Assembly: GCF_003260095.1 (NCBI RefSeq)
Contig: NZ_PTPX01000014.1
Span: 124,001 to 188,000, forward strand
Length of the DNA: 64,000 bases
Reading direction: 5' to 3'
Source of the DNA: Glaesserella australis
GTDB lineage: Bacteria; Pseudomonadota; Gammaproteobacteria; Enterobacterales; Pasteurellaceae
In this document: piece by piece, positions 41,213-50,228 of the stretch
Numbering within the stretch: position 1 is the stretch's first letter
Layout: every line of letters begins with the position of its first letter
Translations under genes and position numbers: made by a program
Notes under the pieces: generated by a model
The model's input: the letters and a program-made list of their open reading frames with translations, nothing else
Told to the model about the DNA's origin: nothing
Databases searched by the model: none

Positions 41213-41287
41213 CATAATTTATTTTTCTTTATGAAGAAAATGCTTGATTAGACTGTAAAAAATCAGTATAGTTCAATCATCTTTCAG

Positions 41288-41312
41288 ATGTGCATTTTAA
41301 TGCACATTTTTT
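41288..41312 (+). terminator. Terminator after bolA
   Basis: Stem ATGTGCATT / AATGCACAT followed by a T-rich run, just upstream of tRNA-Ser. Confidence 0.6.
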
Positions 41313-41320
41313 ATTGATTC

Positions 41321-41410
41321 GGTGAGATGTCCGAGTGGTTGAAGGAGCACGCCTGGAAAGCGTGTATATGGGAGACTGTATCGGGGGTTCGAATCCCCCT
41401 CTCACCGCCA
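41321..41410 (+). tRNA. serT: tRNA-Ser (anticodon GGA)
   Basis: A 90-nt class II tRNA with encoded CCA. The acceptor stem GGTGAGA pairs with TCTCACC, the anticodon arm is CACGC-CTGGAAA-GCGTG (anticodon GGA), there is a long variable arm, and the T arm is GGGGGTTCGAATCCCCC. The gene symbol is tentative. Confidence 0.96.
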
Positions 41411-41500
41411 TTCAATATGAGAGAGATTCCTTACTGTTTTCATAGATATTTCCTTGGTTAAGTTAAAGTATTTATACTTTTTTTCTTATTTTTTAAGTTA

Positions 41501-41528
41501 TCCCCAAACATTGTTTGGGGATTTTTTT
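41501..41528 (+). terminator. Terminator after tRNA-Ser
   Basis: Stem TCCCCAAAC (41501-41509) / GTTTGGGGA (41513-41521) followed by seven T. The other bases between the tRNA and the lipoprotein gene show nothing further. Confidence 0.85.
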
Positions 41529-41551
41529 AGGTTATAAGTTTCGGGTTACAA

Positions 41552-41926
41552 TCATTTAGGTGATACTTTTTGTAACTTATAATTGTGCTTACTATTGATT
41601 GTATTGCCTGAAGCATCACAAAACTCAACAAAAGTATCAGCAATTTTCAATGCAAGATTATCAGAGTTGGTTAAACGGACAACATTAGGTTTGTTATTAT
41701 CCCAAGCATAAGTACCTTTTTCGGTAAAAGGGTGTTGCTCTTTATTTTTAAAGTAAACCGTATTGTATTGGTAAGTTTTATCACTATTTAACACAAGTTC
41801 GGCCTCAATTTTTTCACAGTCTGCACAAGGTAATGTGCCTTGATAAGTACCTGATACGCTTTTTTGTGGGAGTAATGAGCAAGCACTTAACATTGCAATA
41901 AAGGTTGCTAATGCGATTTTTTTCAT
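41552..41926 (-). CDS. NlpE-like envelope-stress lipoprotein (N-terminal domain only)
   Basis: 124 residues with a lipobox LSACS (Cys16). The mature part has GTYQGTLPCADCEKIEAELVL, the CxxC-containing signature of NlpE/CutF N-terminal domains, and later GTYAWDNN. E. coli NlpE is twice as long with a second OB-fold domain, which is absent here, as in several other Pasteurellaceae lipoproteins. A second lone Cys (FCDASG) may be redox active. Confidence 0.8.
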   Translation of the reverse strand: MKKIALATFIAMLSACSLLPQKSVSGTYQGTLPCADCEKIEAELVLNSDKTYQYNTVYFKNKEQHPFTEKGTYAWDNNKPNVVRLTNSDNLALKIADTFVEFCDASGNTINSKHNYKLQKVSPK

Positions 41927-41944
41927 TCTAATATCCTCTTTAGT

Positions 41945-42253
41945 TTAAACAGATTTAAAGCTTGGGTTTACTTGAAATTGCAAGACCGTAACTTGTGGAA
42001 AATCTGTTTGAATAAGTTTAAGCAAATAGGATTGTTGTAACAATAATCCTTGGCGAATTGTCGCACTTTGAACTTCAAAAGTGAGCAAATTATCGGATAA
42101 ATTTCGAATCCGGTAAAGTCTACGATACTGCTCTGGCAGTAATTGTTGAATTTTTTGATTTAACTCATTTAGTTCATTAGCTTGTTGGACAATCTTAATC
42201 AAATTAGAGTTCTGCAAAATATCATGAATATGTTTTATTGATGAATTTTTCAT
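41945..42253 (-). CDS. DUF721/DciA-family protein
   Basis: 102 residues, rich in Leu and Gln. The pattern of a helical N-terminus and then LLTFEVQSATIRQGLLLQQSYLLKLIQ fits DUF721 proteins, whose member DciA loads the replicative helicase in bacteria lacking DnaC. Its position beside secM-secA on the opposite strand matches the gammaproteobacterial order. Confidence 0.75.
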   Translation of the reverse strand: MKNSSIKHIHDILQNSNLIKIVQQANELNELNQKIQQLLPEQYRRLYRIRNLSDNLLTFEVQSATIRQGLLLQQSYLLKLIQTDFPQVTVLQFQVNPSFKSV

Positions 42254-42357
42254 CTCTTGTACCTATTTAACTTGTTTTTGACGAGATTATCCTTATATTC
42301 TGCCTATTCTACAAAAATTGTCGTATAATCAACATTATTTTTTCGCTCGATTTTTCA

Positions 42358-42678
42358 ATGAATTTTTTACGTCGCTTTCATAAACCTGCTTTGTTGTCGC
42401 AATTCTTTTTGGGAATTGTGGCAATTTTTGCGTTGCCAGCAGTTCAGCCATCGGCAAATGAAAGTGAGCCACTTCCAACAAATCAGCTTGTTCTGCGTTT
42501 AAGTGATTTTTCTGCTGTTCAAAAAGTGGAACTTGAAGCTGCACATTTATTACATTTAGAACAACAGCCTCTTATCACTCCAATTAAACAAGCGGTCGTT
42601 TTTTGCGAATTTTTTGCAAAATCTTACCGCTTGGATAGTGTCGCTAGTCCGCCAATTCGGGCGGGGCCTGTGGTTTAA
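42358..42678 (+). CDS. secM: SecM, secretion-monitoring arrest peptide
   Basis: 106 residues: a signal-like N-terminus (MNFLRRFHKPALLSQFFLGI) and the C-terminal arrest motif SPPIRAGPVV, sharing IRAGP with E. coli SecM. Stalling at this motif during poor export should open the secA ribosome site downstream. The codons just before the arrest motif contain two opposed uptake words (42591-42633), so part of the protein (KQAVVFCEFF, YRLD) is dictated by uptake sequence. secA begins 114 bp later, after a palindromic repeat. Confidence 0.9.
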   Translation: MNFLRRFHKPALLSQFFLGIVAIFALPAVQPSANESEPLPTNQLVLRLSDFSAVQKVELEAAHLLHLEQQPLITPIKQAVVFCEFFAKSYRLDSVASPPIRAGPVV

Positions 42679-42740
42679 TTCTTCTTATTTTACGAAACAT
42701 CGGGTGGATTTGCTCCGCCGTGTCAATTTATCTTTAGTAA

Positions 42741-42764
42741 GTGGTGGGTCAAGACCCACCCTAC
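42741..42764. repeat. Half-size palindromic repeat between secM and secA
   Basis: GTGGTGGGTC / GACCCACCCTAC forms a hairpin of the same family as the element at 18804-18870. It lies in the mRNA region that would be unmasked by SecM stalling. Confidence 0.5.
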
Positions 42765-42792
42765 AACCATTTTTATTTACTGGAAAAATTTT

Positions 42793-45477
42793 ATGTTTAC
42801 AAAATTAATGACTGCGATTTTTGGCAGTAGCAATGATCGCACTTTACGCCGTTTGAACAAACGTGTGGCACAAATTAATCGTTTAGAAGCAGAATTTGAG
42901 AAATTAACTGACGAACAATTACAAGCGAAAACCGCTGAATTTAAACAACGCCTTGCAGACGGTGCAACCTTAGACAGCTTGTTGCACGAAGCCTTTGCGA
43001 CCGTGCGTGAAGCGAGTAAGCGTGTGTTGGGTATGCGTCATTTTGATGTGCAACTTATCGGCGGTATGGTACTGACCGAACGAAACATTGCGGAGATGCG
43101 TACGGGTGAAGGTAAAACGTTAACCGCAACCTTACCTTGCTACTTAAATGCGTTGACTGGCAAGGGCGTTCACGTGGTTACCGTCAATGATTATTTGGCT
43201 CGCCGAGATGCAGAAACCAACCGCCCGTTGTTTGAGTTTTTAGGAATGACGGTGGCGGTGAATATTCCAGGCTTGCCGTCTGATGTGAAACGCCAAGCCT
43301 ATTTAGCTGACATTACCTATGCAACTAACAGCGAATTGGGCTTTGACTATCTGCGTGATAATTTGGCTCATAGCAAAGAAGAGCGTTTCCAACGTCCGTT
43401 GCACTATGCTTTAGTGGACGAAGTGGACTCGATTTTGATTGATGAAGCTCGTACGCCGTTAATTATTTCAGGGCCTGCGGAAGATGCGACCCAAATCTAT
43501 CAAGCGATTGATAAAGTGATCCCCCATTTGATCGCTCAAGATAAAGAAGATACCGAAGAATATACGGGCGAAGGCGACTTCACTTTAGATTTGAAAAGTA
43601 AACAGGCACATTTGACCGAGCGTGGTCAGGTAAAAGTGGAAAATCTTTTGACGGAAATGGGCTTGATGCACGAAGGGGAAAGTCTCTATCACCCAGCTCG
43701 TATCAGCTTGTTGCACCACGTTTATGCGGCGTTACGCGCCCACAAATTGTTTGAAGTGAATGTGGATTATATCGTCAAAGACGGTGAAATTGTGATCATT
43801 GACGAACATACAGGGCGTACAATGGCAGGTCGCCGTTGGTCTGATGGCTTACACCAAGCGATTGAAGCGAAAGAAAAAGTGAACATTCAAGGCGAAAACC
43901 AAACCGTTGCGTCTATCACTTACCAAAACTATTTCCGTCTCTATGAAAAATTAGCCGGTATGACAGGGACAGCCGACACGGAAGCCTTTGAATTTCAACA
44001 GATTTATGGCTTAGACACAGTGGTTATTCCAACTAACCGCCCGATGATCCGTGATGATAAAACCGACTTAATGTTCAAGAGCGAACCTGAAAAATTCCAA
44101 GCGGTGATTAAGGATATTCAAGATTGTATCGCTCGCAATCAGCCTGTGTTAGTCGGGACTATTTCGATTGAAAAATCGGAAGCCTTATCTGATGCCTTAA
44201 AACAAGCGGGTATTCCGCATAAAGTGTTAAATGCGAAATTCCACGCACAAGAAGCGGAAATTGTGGCGGACGCAGGTTATCCAGGGGCGGTTACCATTGC
44301 GACCAATATGGCTGGTCGTGGTACGGATATTGTGCTTGGCGGTAACTGGAAAGCAGAAATTGCCAAGTTAGAAAATCCGACCCAAGAACAGATTGACGAA
44401 ATCAAAGCGAAATGGCAGGAACGTCACGACATCGTGATGCAAGCGGGCGGTTTGCACATTATCGGTACAGAACGCCACGAGTCTCGCCGTATTGACAACC
44501 AGTTGCGTGGACGTTCAGGTCGTCAGGGCGACCCGGGTTCATCACGTTTCTATCTCTCTCTTGATGATGCCCTAATGCGTATTTATCTCAACGAAGGCAA
44601 GCTTAATATGATGCGTAAAGCCTTTACTGAAGAAGGCGAAGCAATGGAGTCGAAGTTACTCACCAAAGTGATTGCGTCTGCTCAAGCAAAAGTCGAAGCG
44701 CACAACTTTGACGGACGTAAGCAGCTTCTCCAATATGATGATGTGGCGAATGAACAGCGTAAAGCGATTTACGAACAGCGCAACTACTTGCTTGAAACAG
44801 ATGATATTTCAGCGATGATCAACACCGTGCGTGAAGATGTGTTTAATGCGGTAATTGACCAATACATTCCACCGCAATCTATTGAAGAGATGTGGGACGT
44901 ACCAGCCTTAGAAAACCGCTTAAGACAAGAGTTTGGCATGGATCTTCCGATTGTAAAATGGTTAGATGAAGAGAGCGATCTACACGAAGATACCTTGCGT
45001 GAACGTATCATCAACATTGCCAAAGAGCAATATGAAGCAAAAGAAGCCATGGTTGGCGCAGAAGTGATGCGTAGCTTTGAAAAAGGCGTGATGTTGCAGA
45101 ACTTAGACGAGCTTTGGAAAGAGCATTTGTCTGCGATGGACTACTTACGCAAAGGGATCCATTTGCGTGGTTATGCACAAAAAGATCCGAAACAAGAGTA
45201 CAAAAAAGAGTCGTTTGCGATGTTTACTGATATGCTTGATCACTTAAAATCAAACGTGATCAGCGTATTAAGCCGTATTCAAGTGCGTAGCCCTGAAGAA
45301 GTGGAACAAGCAGAGCAGGAAAGACAAGCTCACGCTGAGCAAGAGTCTTCTCACTATCACGCCGAAGGTGAAGAACAAGATTTTAGCGATTTACACATCG
45401 GACGCAATGAGCCTTGCCCTTGTGGTTCAGGTAAAAAATACAAGCATTGCCACGGTAGTAAAGCGAAGTATGCGTAA
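42793..45477 (+). CDS. secA: Preprotein translocase ATPase SecA
   Basis: 894 residues. DEAD motor motifs: Walker [14 protein letters not shown] near residue 105 and [21 protein letters not shown] near 215. The second motor half has [14 protein letters not shown] and [20 protein letters not shown]. The C-terminus ends in the zinc/SecB-binding motif [17 protein letters not shown]. The ribosome site (TGGA) is weak, in keeping with control by secM. mutT follows. Confidence 0.98.
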   Translation: MFTKLMTAIFGSSNDRTLRRLNKRVAQINRLEAEFEKLTDEQLQAKTAEFKQRLADGATLDSLLHEAFATVREASKRVLGMRHFDVQLIGGMVLTERNIAEMRTGEGKTLTATLPCYLNALTGKGVHVVTVNDYLARRDAETNRPLFEFLGMTVAVNIPGLPSDVKRQAYLADITYATNSELGFDYLRDNLAHSKEERFQRPLHYALVDEVDSILIDEARTPLIISGPAEDATQIYQAIDKVIPHLIAQDKEDTEEYTGEGDFTLDLKSKQAHLTERGQVKVENLLTEMGLMHEGESLYHPARISLLHHVYAALRAHKLFEVNVDYIVKDGEIVIIDEHTGRTMAGRRWSDGLHQAIEAKEKVNIQGENQTVASITYQNYFRLYEKLAGMTGTADTEAFEFQQIYGLDTVVIPTNRPMIRDDKTDLMFKSEPEKFQAVIKDIQDCIARNQPVLVGTISIEKSEALSDALKQAGIPHKVLNAKFHAQEAEIVADAGYPGAVTIATNMAGRGTDIVLGGNWKAEIAKLENPTQEQIDEIKAKWQERHDIVMQAGGLHIIGTERHESRRIDNQLRGRSGRQGDPGSSRFYLSLDDALMRIYLNEGKLNMMRKAFTEEGEAMESKLLTKVIASAQAKVEAHNFDGRKQLLQYDDVANEQRKAIYEQRNYLLETDDISAMINTVREDVFNAVIDQYIPPQSIEEMWDVPALENRLRQEFGMDLPIVKWLDEESDLHEDTLRERIINIAKEQYEAKEAMVGAEVMRSFEKGVMLQNLDELWKEHLSAMDYLRKGIHLRGYAQKDPKQEYKKESFAMFTDMLDHLKSNVISVLSRIQVRSPEEVEQAEQERQAHAEQESSHYHAEGEEQDFSDLHIGRNEPCPCGSGKKYKHCHGSKAKYA

Positions 45478-45480
45478 TTG

Positions 45481-45531
45481 ACAAGCGGTCGGATTTGTAA
45501 AAGTGTTTGCAAATCCGACCGCTTTCATTTT
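45481..45531 (+). terminator. Inverted uptake-word hairpin after secA
   Basis: AAGCGGTCGGATTTG (from 45483) pairs with CAAATCCGACCGCTT, a 15-bp stem built from two opposed uptake words, followed by TCATTTT. It probably terminates or attenuates secA transcription ahead of mutT. Confidence 0.7.
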
Positions 45532-45551
45532 AACGAAAGGAATGAATTGAT

Positions 45552-45965
45552 ATGTCTAAACCGTTAATTCAAGTGTCTGCCGGTATTATTCGTAATGAAT
45601 TTGGACAGATTTATTTAACCCAACGTCTTGAAGGGCAAGATTTTGCCCAAGCCTTAGAGTTTCCTGGTGGGAAAGTGGCGCAGGGCGAAATGCCAGAAGA
45701 TGCATTACGTCGGGAGTTGGAAGAAGAGATTGGTATTCACGTCTTAAGTGCATTTCCTTATGACCATTTTCATTTTGAATATCCAACTAAAGTAATTGAG
45801 TTTTTCTTCTATTTGGTGGAAGAATGGGTTGGTGAGCCTTTCGGACGAGAAGGGCAAGAAGGTTTTTGGATTGCTCAACAAGAGTTGGATGAAGGTCAAT
45901 TTCCACCAGCAAATGCTGACCTTATTCGTAAGTTAAAAGCAGAAGTGCTCTCTATCTCTAAGTAG
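45552..45965 (+). CDS. mutT: 8-oxo-dGTP diphosphatase MutT
   Basis: A Nudix hydrolase of 137 residues that removes oxidised dGTP. The Nudix box is complete: GGKVAQGEMPEDALRRELEE followed by EIGI, with LEFPGGK before it. The usual neighbour of secA in Enterobacterales and Pasteurellaceae. Confidence 0.95.
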   Translation: MSKPLIQVSAGIIRNEFGQIYLTQRLEGQDFAQALEFPGGKVAQGEMPEDALRRELEEEIGIHVLSAFPYDHFHFEYPTKVIEFFFYLVEEWVGEPFGREGQEGFWIAQQELDEGQFPPANADLIRKLKAEVLSISK

Positions 45966-45995
45966 TATTTACTTTTTCTCTCTTAGTCTCAATAT

Positions 45996-46018
45996 AGGTC
46001 GGGCATTGTTCCCGACCT
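45996..46018. terminator. Palindrome between converging mutT and recN
   Basis: AGGTCGGG / CCCGACCT with a 7-base centre; it can act in both directions. It also resembles the GC-rich arms of the intergenic palindrome family. Confidence 0.5.
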
Positions 46019-46027
46019 TGAAAACAT

Positions 46028-47707
46028 TTAGTCTCTTTCCGCCAAATCTAACATCTCTTGTGCATTGGCTAGGACAGTATCTGTAATTTTCTCTCCACCG
46101 AGTAATCTTGCTAAAGCTTTTACACGTTCTTTTGGAGTAAGCAAGCTCATTTTGGTCTCAGTTTGGTTATTTTCGACCTGTTTTTGTACATTAAAATGAT
46201 GATGTCCGTGGCTTGCCACTTGCGGTAAGTGCGTGACACATAACACTTGGCATTTTTTGCCCAACTGACGCAATAATCGACCGACCACTGTTGCTGTTGG
46301 TCCACTAATTCCTACATCGACTTCATCAAAAATAATGGTCGGTGTCGAAAGTTTATTGGCGGTAAGTACTTGTACCGCAAGAGAAATACGGGATAGCTCA
46401 CCGCCAGAAGCAATTTTGGCTAACGGTTGAGCATTTTGCCCTAAGTTACTGCGTAAGTTAAATTCAACAAAATCTGCCCCATTAGCAGATAATTTGTCGA
46501 GATTATGCTGAATATCAATGAAAAATTCGCCATTTTCCATCGCAAGTTGTTTGATCTGCTTCGTTACTTGAGCAGCGAGTTTCTGCCCTGCTTCAACACG
46601 TTTTTGATAAATTTTTTCAGCTAAATCAAGACATTGCTGATGGGCTTGTTGTTCATCTGCAATTAATTGCTCTTCGTTATCAGCGAAATCTAGTAAGGTT
46701 TGAAGCTCTTGTTGTAATTCAATATGTTTCTGCCATAGTTTTTCTGGTACAACGTGGTGTTTACGAGCCAGTTGTATTGTTTTGCTTATACGTTGATCTA
46801 ATTCCTGTAACAATTCGGGGTCTTGCTCAATTTTATTTGCTAAGTGATTAATTTCTGAGCTTGCTTCCTGCACTTGAATCAACGCTTCATTCAGCATATC
46901 TAGCGCAGATTGATACTGGCTATCGACTTCAACCAGCTCTTCTAAATCTCGGATAGCACGATAAAGCATTGAGTCCACATTGGCATTATCATCACTCAAT
47001 AAATTAAGAACAGACTGCGAAAGCTCTGTCAGTTGTTCTGAATTGGCTAGACGAGCATGATCTTCTTCTAGTTGCTCAAATTCGTTCTCTTTAATGGCAA
47101 ATTCATCTAATTCTTCAACTTGATACTGCAATAATTGTTTACGAGCTTCATTTTCTTGGCATTGTTGATGAAAATTTTTGACCTGTTTATGCAATTTTTT
47201 CCAGGTTTGATATTGTGCGGACATTTCCACCAAAAGCGTATGCAAGTTGGCATAATTATCCACTACTTCAAGTTGATATTCGCTTTTGAGCAATAATTGT
47301 GGAGCATGTTGACCATTGAGATGAATAAGATATTGCCCTAACTCTCGCAGTTGAGATACAGGTAAAGGATGATTATTTACAAAGGCTTTGGAACGTCCTT
47401 CTTGGTTGATCATTCGACGTAAAATACATTCGTGTGGGTTATCTTCATCGAGTAACTCATGCTCTTTTAGCCATAAGTAAGCAGGGCTATTTGGCTGCAT
47501 AGAGAAAGTCGCCGAAATATCGGCTTTATCCGCACCATTGCGGATCATACTGCTTTCAGAGCGATAGCCTAAACATAGGCCAAGAGCATCAATCCCGATA
47601 GATTTCCCCGCACCTGTTTCCCCTGTAATCACAGACATTCCTTCATTTAGTTCAAGGGTTAAATGGCGAACGATAGCAAAATTGTTGATAGTTAATTGAG
47701 TTAGCAT
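46028..47707 (-). CDS. recN: DNA repair protein RecN
   Basis: An SMC-like ATPase for double-strand break repair, 559 residues. Walker A is VITGETGAGKSIGIDALGLC at residue 28, a long coiled-coil spans about 150-370, and the C-terminal signature is ASGGELSRISLAVQVL with IIFDEVDVGISG. Two LexA boxes lie directly upstream, so it should be SOS-induced as in E. coli. Confidence 0.97.
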   Translation of the reverse strand: MLTQLTINNFAIVRHLTLELNEGMSVITGETGAGKSIGIDALGLCLGYRSESSMIRNGADKADISATFSMQPNSPAYLWLKEHELLDEDNPHECILRRMINQEGRSKAFVNNHPLPVSQLRELGQYLIHLNGQHAPQLLLKSEYQLEVVDNYANLHTLLVEMSAQYQTWKKLHKQVKNFHQQCQENEARKQLLQYQVEELDEFAIKENEFEQLEEDHARLANSEQLTELSQSVLNLLSDDNANVDSMLYRAIRDLEELVEVDSQYQSALDMLNEALIQVQEASSEINHLANKIEQDPELLQELDQRISKTIQLARKHHVVPEKLWQKHIELQQELQTLLDFADNEEQLIADEQQAHQQCLDLAEKIYQKRVEAGQKLAAQVTKQIKQLAMENGEFFIDIQHNLDKLSANGADFVEFNLRSNLGQNAQPLAKIASGGELSRISLAVQVLTANKLSTPTIIFDEVDVGISGPTATVVGRLLRQLGKKCQVLCVTHLPQVASHGHHHFNVQKQVENNQTETKMSLLTPKERVKALARLLGGEKITDTVLANAQEMLDLAERD

Positions 47708-47726
47708 AAGAAAATACCCATACGAA

Positions 47727-47767
47727 TACTGTATGGGTATATAGTAAAACTGTTTTTATAAACAGTA
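47727..47767 (-). promoter_or_regulatory. Two LexA (SOS) boxes in the recN promoter
   Basis: AACTGTTTTTATAAACAGTA (47748-47767) fits CTGT-N8-ACAG exactly. TACTGTATGGGTATATAGTA (47727-47746) has one deviation (ATAG). They are adjacent and 20-60 bp before the recN start. E. coli recN likewise has tandem boxes. Confidence 0.8.
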
Positions 47768-47799
47768 AATAGGTTTTGCAAAATTTTTTTTCAGATCTC

Positions 47800-47824
47800 A
47801 CCGCTTGTTATGGAAACAAGCGGT
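47800..47824 (-). terminator. Opposed uptake words after the feo operon
   Basis: ACCGCTTGT (47800-47808) and ACAAGCGGT (47816-47824) form a hairpin. On the minus strand it follows the small FeoB-associated gene. Confidence 0.5.
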
Positions 47825-47847
47825 CATTTATGTGCTATTTTTGCAAG

Positions 47848-48003
47848 TCAACTCTCTCCATGACATCCACCTTGACCTTTCTTACCACAACATTTATCGC
47901 AGCCACTACATAAGTTGCGTTTACGGTTTAAGACGAATTTCCATACAATGTAGCCGACACAAGCGACAACAATAACACCCACAATAATATTCTGAATCAT
48001 CAT
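47848..48003 (-). CDS. FeoB-associated Cys-rich membrane peptide
   Basis: 51 residues: MMIQNIIVGVIVVACVGYIV, one membrane helix, then a basic stretch and a cysteine cluster CSGCDKCC and a terminal GGCHGES. This matches the small FeoB-associated Cys-rich proteins found after feoB. Its ATG overlaps the feoB stop (ATGA), so it is translationally coupled and very likely real. Its role in iron(II) uptake is unproven. Confidence 0.85.
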   Translation of the reverse strand: MMIQNIIVGVIVVACVGYIVWKFVLNRKRNLCSGCDKCCGKKGQGGCHGES

Positions 48004-49856
48004 ACAATCCTCAAAGCAATGTGATATACCACAAGGGCGAAAATATAAGCCAACGCAAAGAGATAAGCTGTGATAAGTGCCGTCTGTTTGGTGGACTTCG
48101 TTTCACGTTTGATTACAGCAAGTGTTGCCATACACATTGGTGCATAGATATACCAAGTGATAAAGGCAAGCGCTACCGGTAAGCCCCAATCATTATTTAC
48201 AACAGGGATAAGTGCATCAACAATCTGATCTTCAGAGCCACTCATTGCGTAAACCGTACCTAAGGCGGCGACCACAACTTCTCGTGCTGCAATGCCGGGT
48301 ATCATGGCAATACACATTTGCCAAGTGAAACCGAGCGGGGCAAAGATAGGTTCGATGAAATGCCCTAACATACCGGCAAAGGTATAATCAATGTCAGGGG
48401 CTGCCGCACTTTCAGGGGGCGCAGGGAATGTGACTAAGAACCATAAAATAACGCTTAATGCAAAAATAACAGTCCCTGCACGTTTTAAAAATGCACTCAC
48501 TCTATCCCATAAGCTTAAACAAATATGGCGGAAGTTTGGCATACGGTAGGTTGGCAGTTCCATAAGCAATGGGAAGTGTTGAAGCCCGCCTTTGCGTAAG
48601 GCGAAACGTTTTGTGACATAAGCCGCTAATCCTGCTGATAAAATACCGATAAAATAGAGTCCAAAGAGTGTTAAGCCTTGTAAGTTGAAAATCCCCCAAA
48701 CAGTTTGTTCAGGAATGATTGCCGCAATGATGAGTGCATAGACAGGCAAACGAGCAGAGCAAGTGAGCATTGGGGCTATCGCTATGGTGACAAGTCGTTC
48801 TCGTGGATCTTGAATGGTTCTGGCGGACATTACCGCAGGGACAGTACAAGCAAAACTTGAGAGTAGTGGGATAAATGCTCTCCCTGAAAGCCCACTTTTA
48901 GCAAGGAAATTATCCAGTAAGAATGCGGCTCTAGGTAGATAACCTGAATCTTCTAACACTAAAATAAAGGCAAATAGAATAGTGATTTGTGGTAAAAAGA
49001 CTAATACGCCACCGACGCCAGCAATAATGCCATTAACGATCAGATCCGCTAAAATCCCTTCAGGCAATGTGCTTTCCACCCATTCTCCAAGAGTGCCAAA
49101 CAGATCTTCAATCAGCCCCATTGCAGGTTCTGCCCACGAATAGACCGCTTGAAACACTAACAGTAAAATAACTAAGAGCAGAGCAATCCCCCATACAGGG
49201 TGCATCACTATTTTATCCAAATGTTCGTGCCATTTTGGTAACTCTATGTCACGTTTAACAACATCAGCAAGAATCTGCTCAACTTGTTGGTAAAGCTGTT
49301 GGCTATCAAGTTGCTCTAATTGTTGCTCTGCATCAGCAGTATCTAGGGGAGTGGATTGTTGATATGGTAAAGCCTTAATCGCTTCACGCAGTGATGAAAT
49401 ACTCTCTTTTTTTATCGCAACGGTTTCTAATACGGGGACTTCAAGTAATTGGCTCAGTTTGTCTGTGTCAATTTGTAATCCCCTTGAACGTGCAATATCG
49501 CTTAAATTAAGAGCAACGAGTATCGGCAATCCTAAGGTTTTGATTTCCAACACCATTCGCAGAGTCATACGCAAATTGGTTGCATCAGCAACGGCAATAA
49601 TCGCATTAGGTCGCTGCCCGATTTTCCCTAAAACTACATCTCGGGCAACGGCTTCATCTGGGCTTGTGGTTCTTAGGCTGTAGGTTCCCGGTAAATCAAC
49701 AATGCGGATATTGGCATCATCAATAAAGCGTCCTTCTAATTTATCGACAGTCACACCTGCATAGTTGGCGACTTTGGCGTTTGCCCCCGTGAGACTATTA
49801 AATAAAGCAGTTTTGCCACAATTTGGTGCGCCAAGTAATGATATAGAGTAACTCAT
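48000..49856 (-). CDS. feoB: Ferrous iron transporter FeoB
   Basis: 618 residues. The N-terminal GTPase has G1 LLGAPNCGKTALFN, G3 DLPGTYSL and a downstream NLSD (G4). The membrane domain includes the conserved Cys in LSSFACTVPAVMSARTI and CSARLPVYALI. I chose ATG 49856, directly after the feoA stop; an upstream frame extension lies inside feoA. It is shorter than E. coli FeoB (773), mainly at the C-terminus. It forms a feoA-feoB-small peptide operon. Confidence 0.95.
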   Translation of the reverse strand: MSYSISLLGAPNCGKTALFNSLTGANAKVANYAGVTVDKLEGRFIDDANIRIVDLPGTYSLRTTSPDEAVARDVVLGKIGQRPNAIIAVADATNLRMTLRMVLEIKTLGLPILVALNLSDIARSRGLQIDTDKLSQLLEVPVLETVAIKKESISSLREAIKALPYQQSTPLDTADAEQQLEQLDSQQLYQQVEQILADVVKRDIELPKWHEHLDKIVMHPVWGIALLLVILLLVFQAVYSWAEPAMGLIEDLFGTLGEWVESTLPEGILADLIVNGIIAGVGGVLVFLPQITILFAFILVLEDSGYLPRAAFLLDNFLAKSGLSGRAFIPLLSSFACTVPAVMSARTIQDPRERLVTIAIAPMLTCSARLPVYALIIAAIIPEQTVWGIFNLQGLTLFGLYFIGILSAGLAAYVTKRFALRKGGLQHFPLLMELPTYRMPNFRHICLSLWDRVSAFLKRAGTVIFALSVILWFLVTFPAPPESAAAPDIDYTFAGMLGHFIEPIFAPLGFTWQMCIAMIPGIAAREVVVAALGTVYAMSGSEDQIVDALIPVVNNDWGLPVALAFITWYIYAPMCMATLAVIKRETKSTKQTALITAYLFALAYIFALVVYHIALRIV

Positions 49857-49857
49857 A

Positions 49858-50124
49858 TCATCTCTCCAAAATCTGACACACAATTTTATTCGCTTCAGGT
49901 TCACGCAAAGCAAACTGCGCTCGATTGCCTAAACGCACAACATAAGGCCCTTTACCTAATGGACCTTTTGCAATCATAGTCAATAGCATCCCTTTAGAAA
50001 AACCAAGATCAGCTAATCGACGGCTGACAATACTATCTATCTCTCCAAAAACATGACTAGAGACGATGTCATGGATTGTGGCAGATACATTTTTTTCAAG
50101 GGAAGAGAGTGTAACCATAGACAT
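49858..50124 (-). CDS. feoA: Ferrous iron transport protein FeoA
   Basis: An SH3-like cytoplasmic protein of 88 residues with RRLADLGFSKGMLLTMI and GPYVVRLGNRAQFALRE, typical of FeoA. It stops one base before the feoB start. The 104 bp upstream are AT-rich; I see no convincing Fur or FNR box. Confidence 0.92.
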   Translation of the reverse strand: MSMVTLSSLEKNVSATIHDIVSSHVFGEIDSIVSRRLADLGFSKGMLLTMIAKGPLGKGPYVVRLGNRAQFALREPEANKIVCQILER

Positions 50125-50228
50125 ACGATATTCCTTTATTATTTGCTAAATTAAAGTAGCGAAAGTATAGTAAATGCGAATAAATCGTAAAGTCATTAAA
50201 TTTTGTAAGTTTGATGAAAAGCAAATAA

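Noticed and set aside
50125..50228. Fur or FNR operator upstream of feoA
   Set aside because: No sequence close to either consensus; only AT-rich half-sites.
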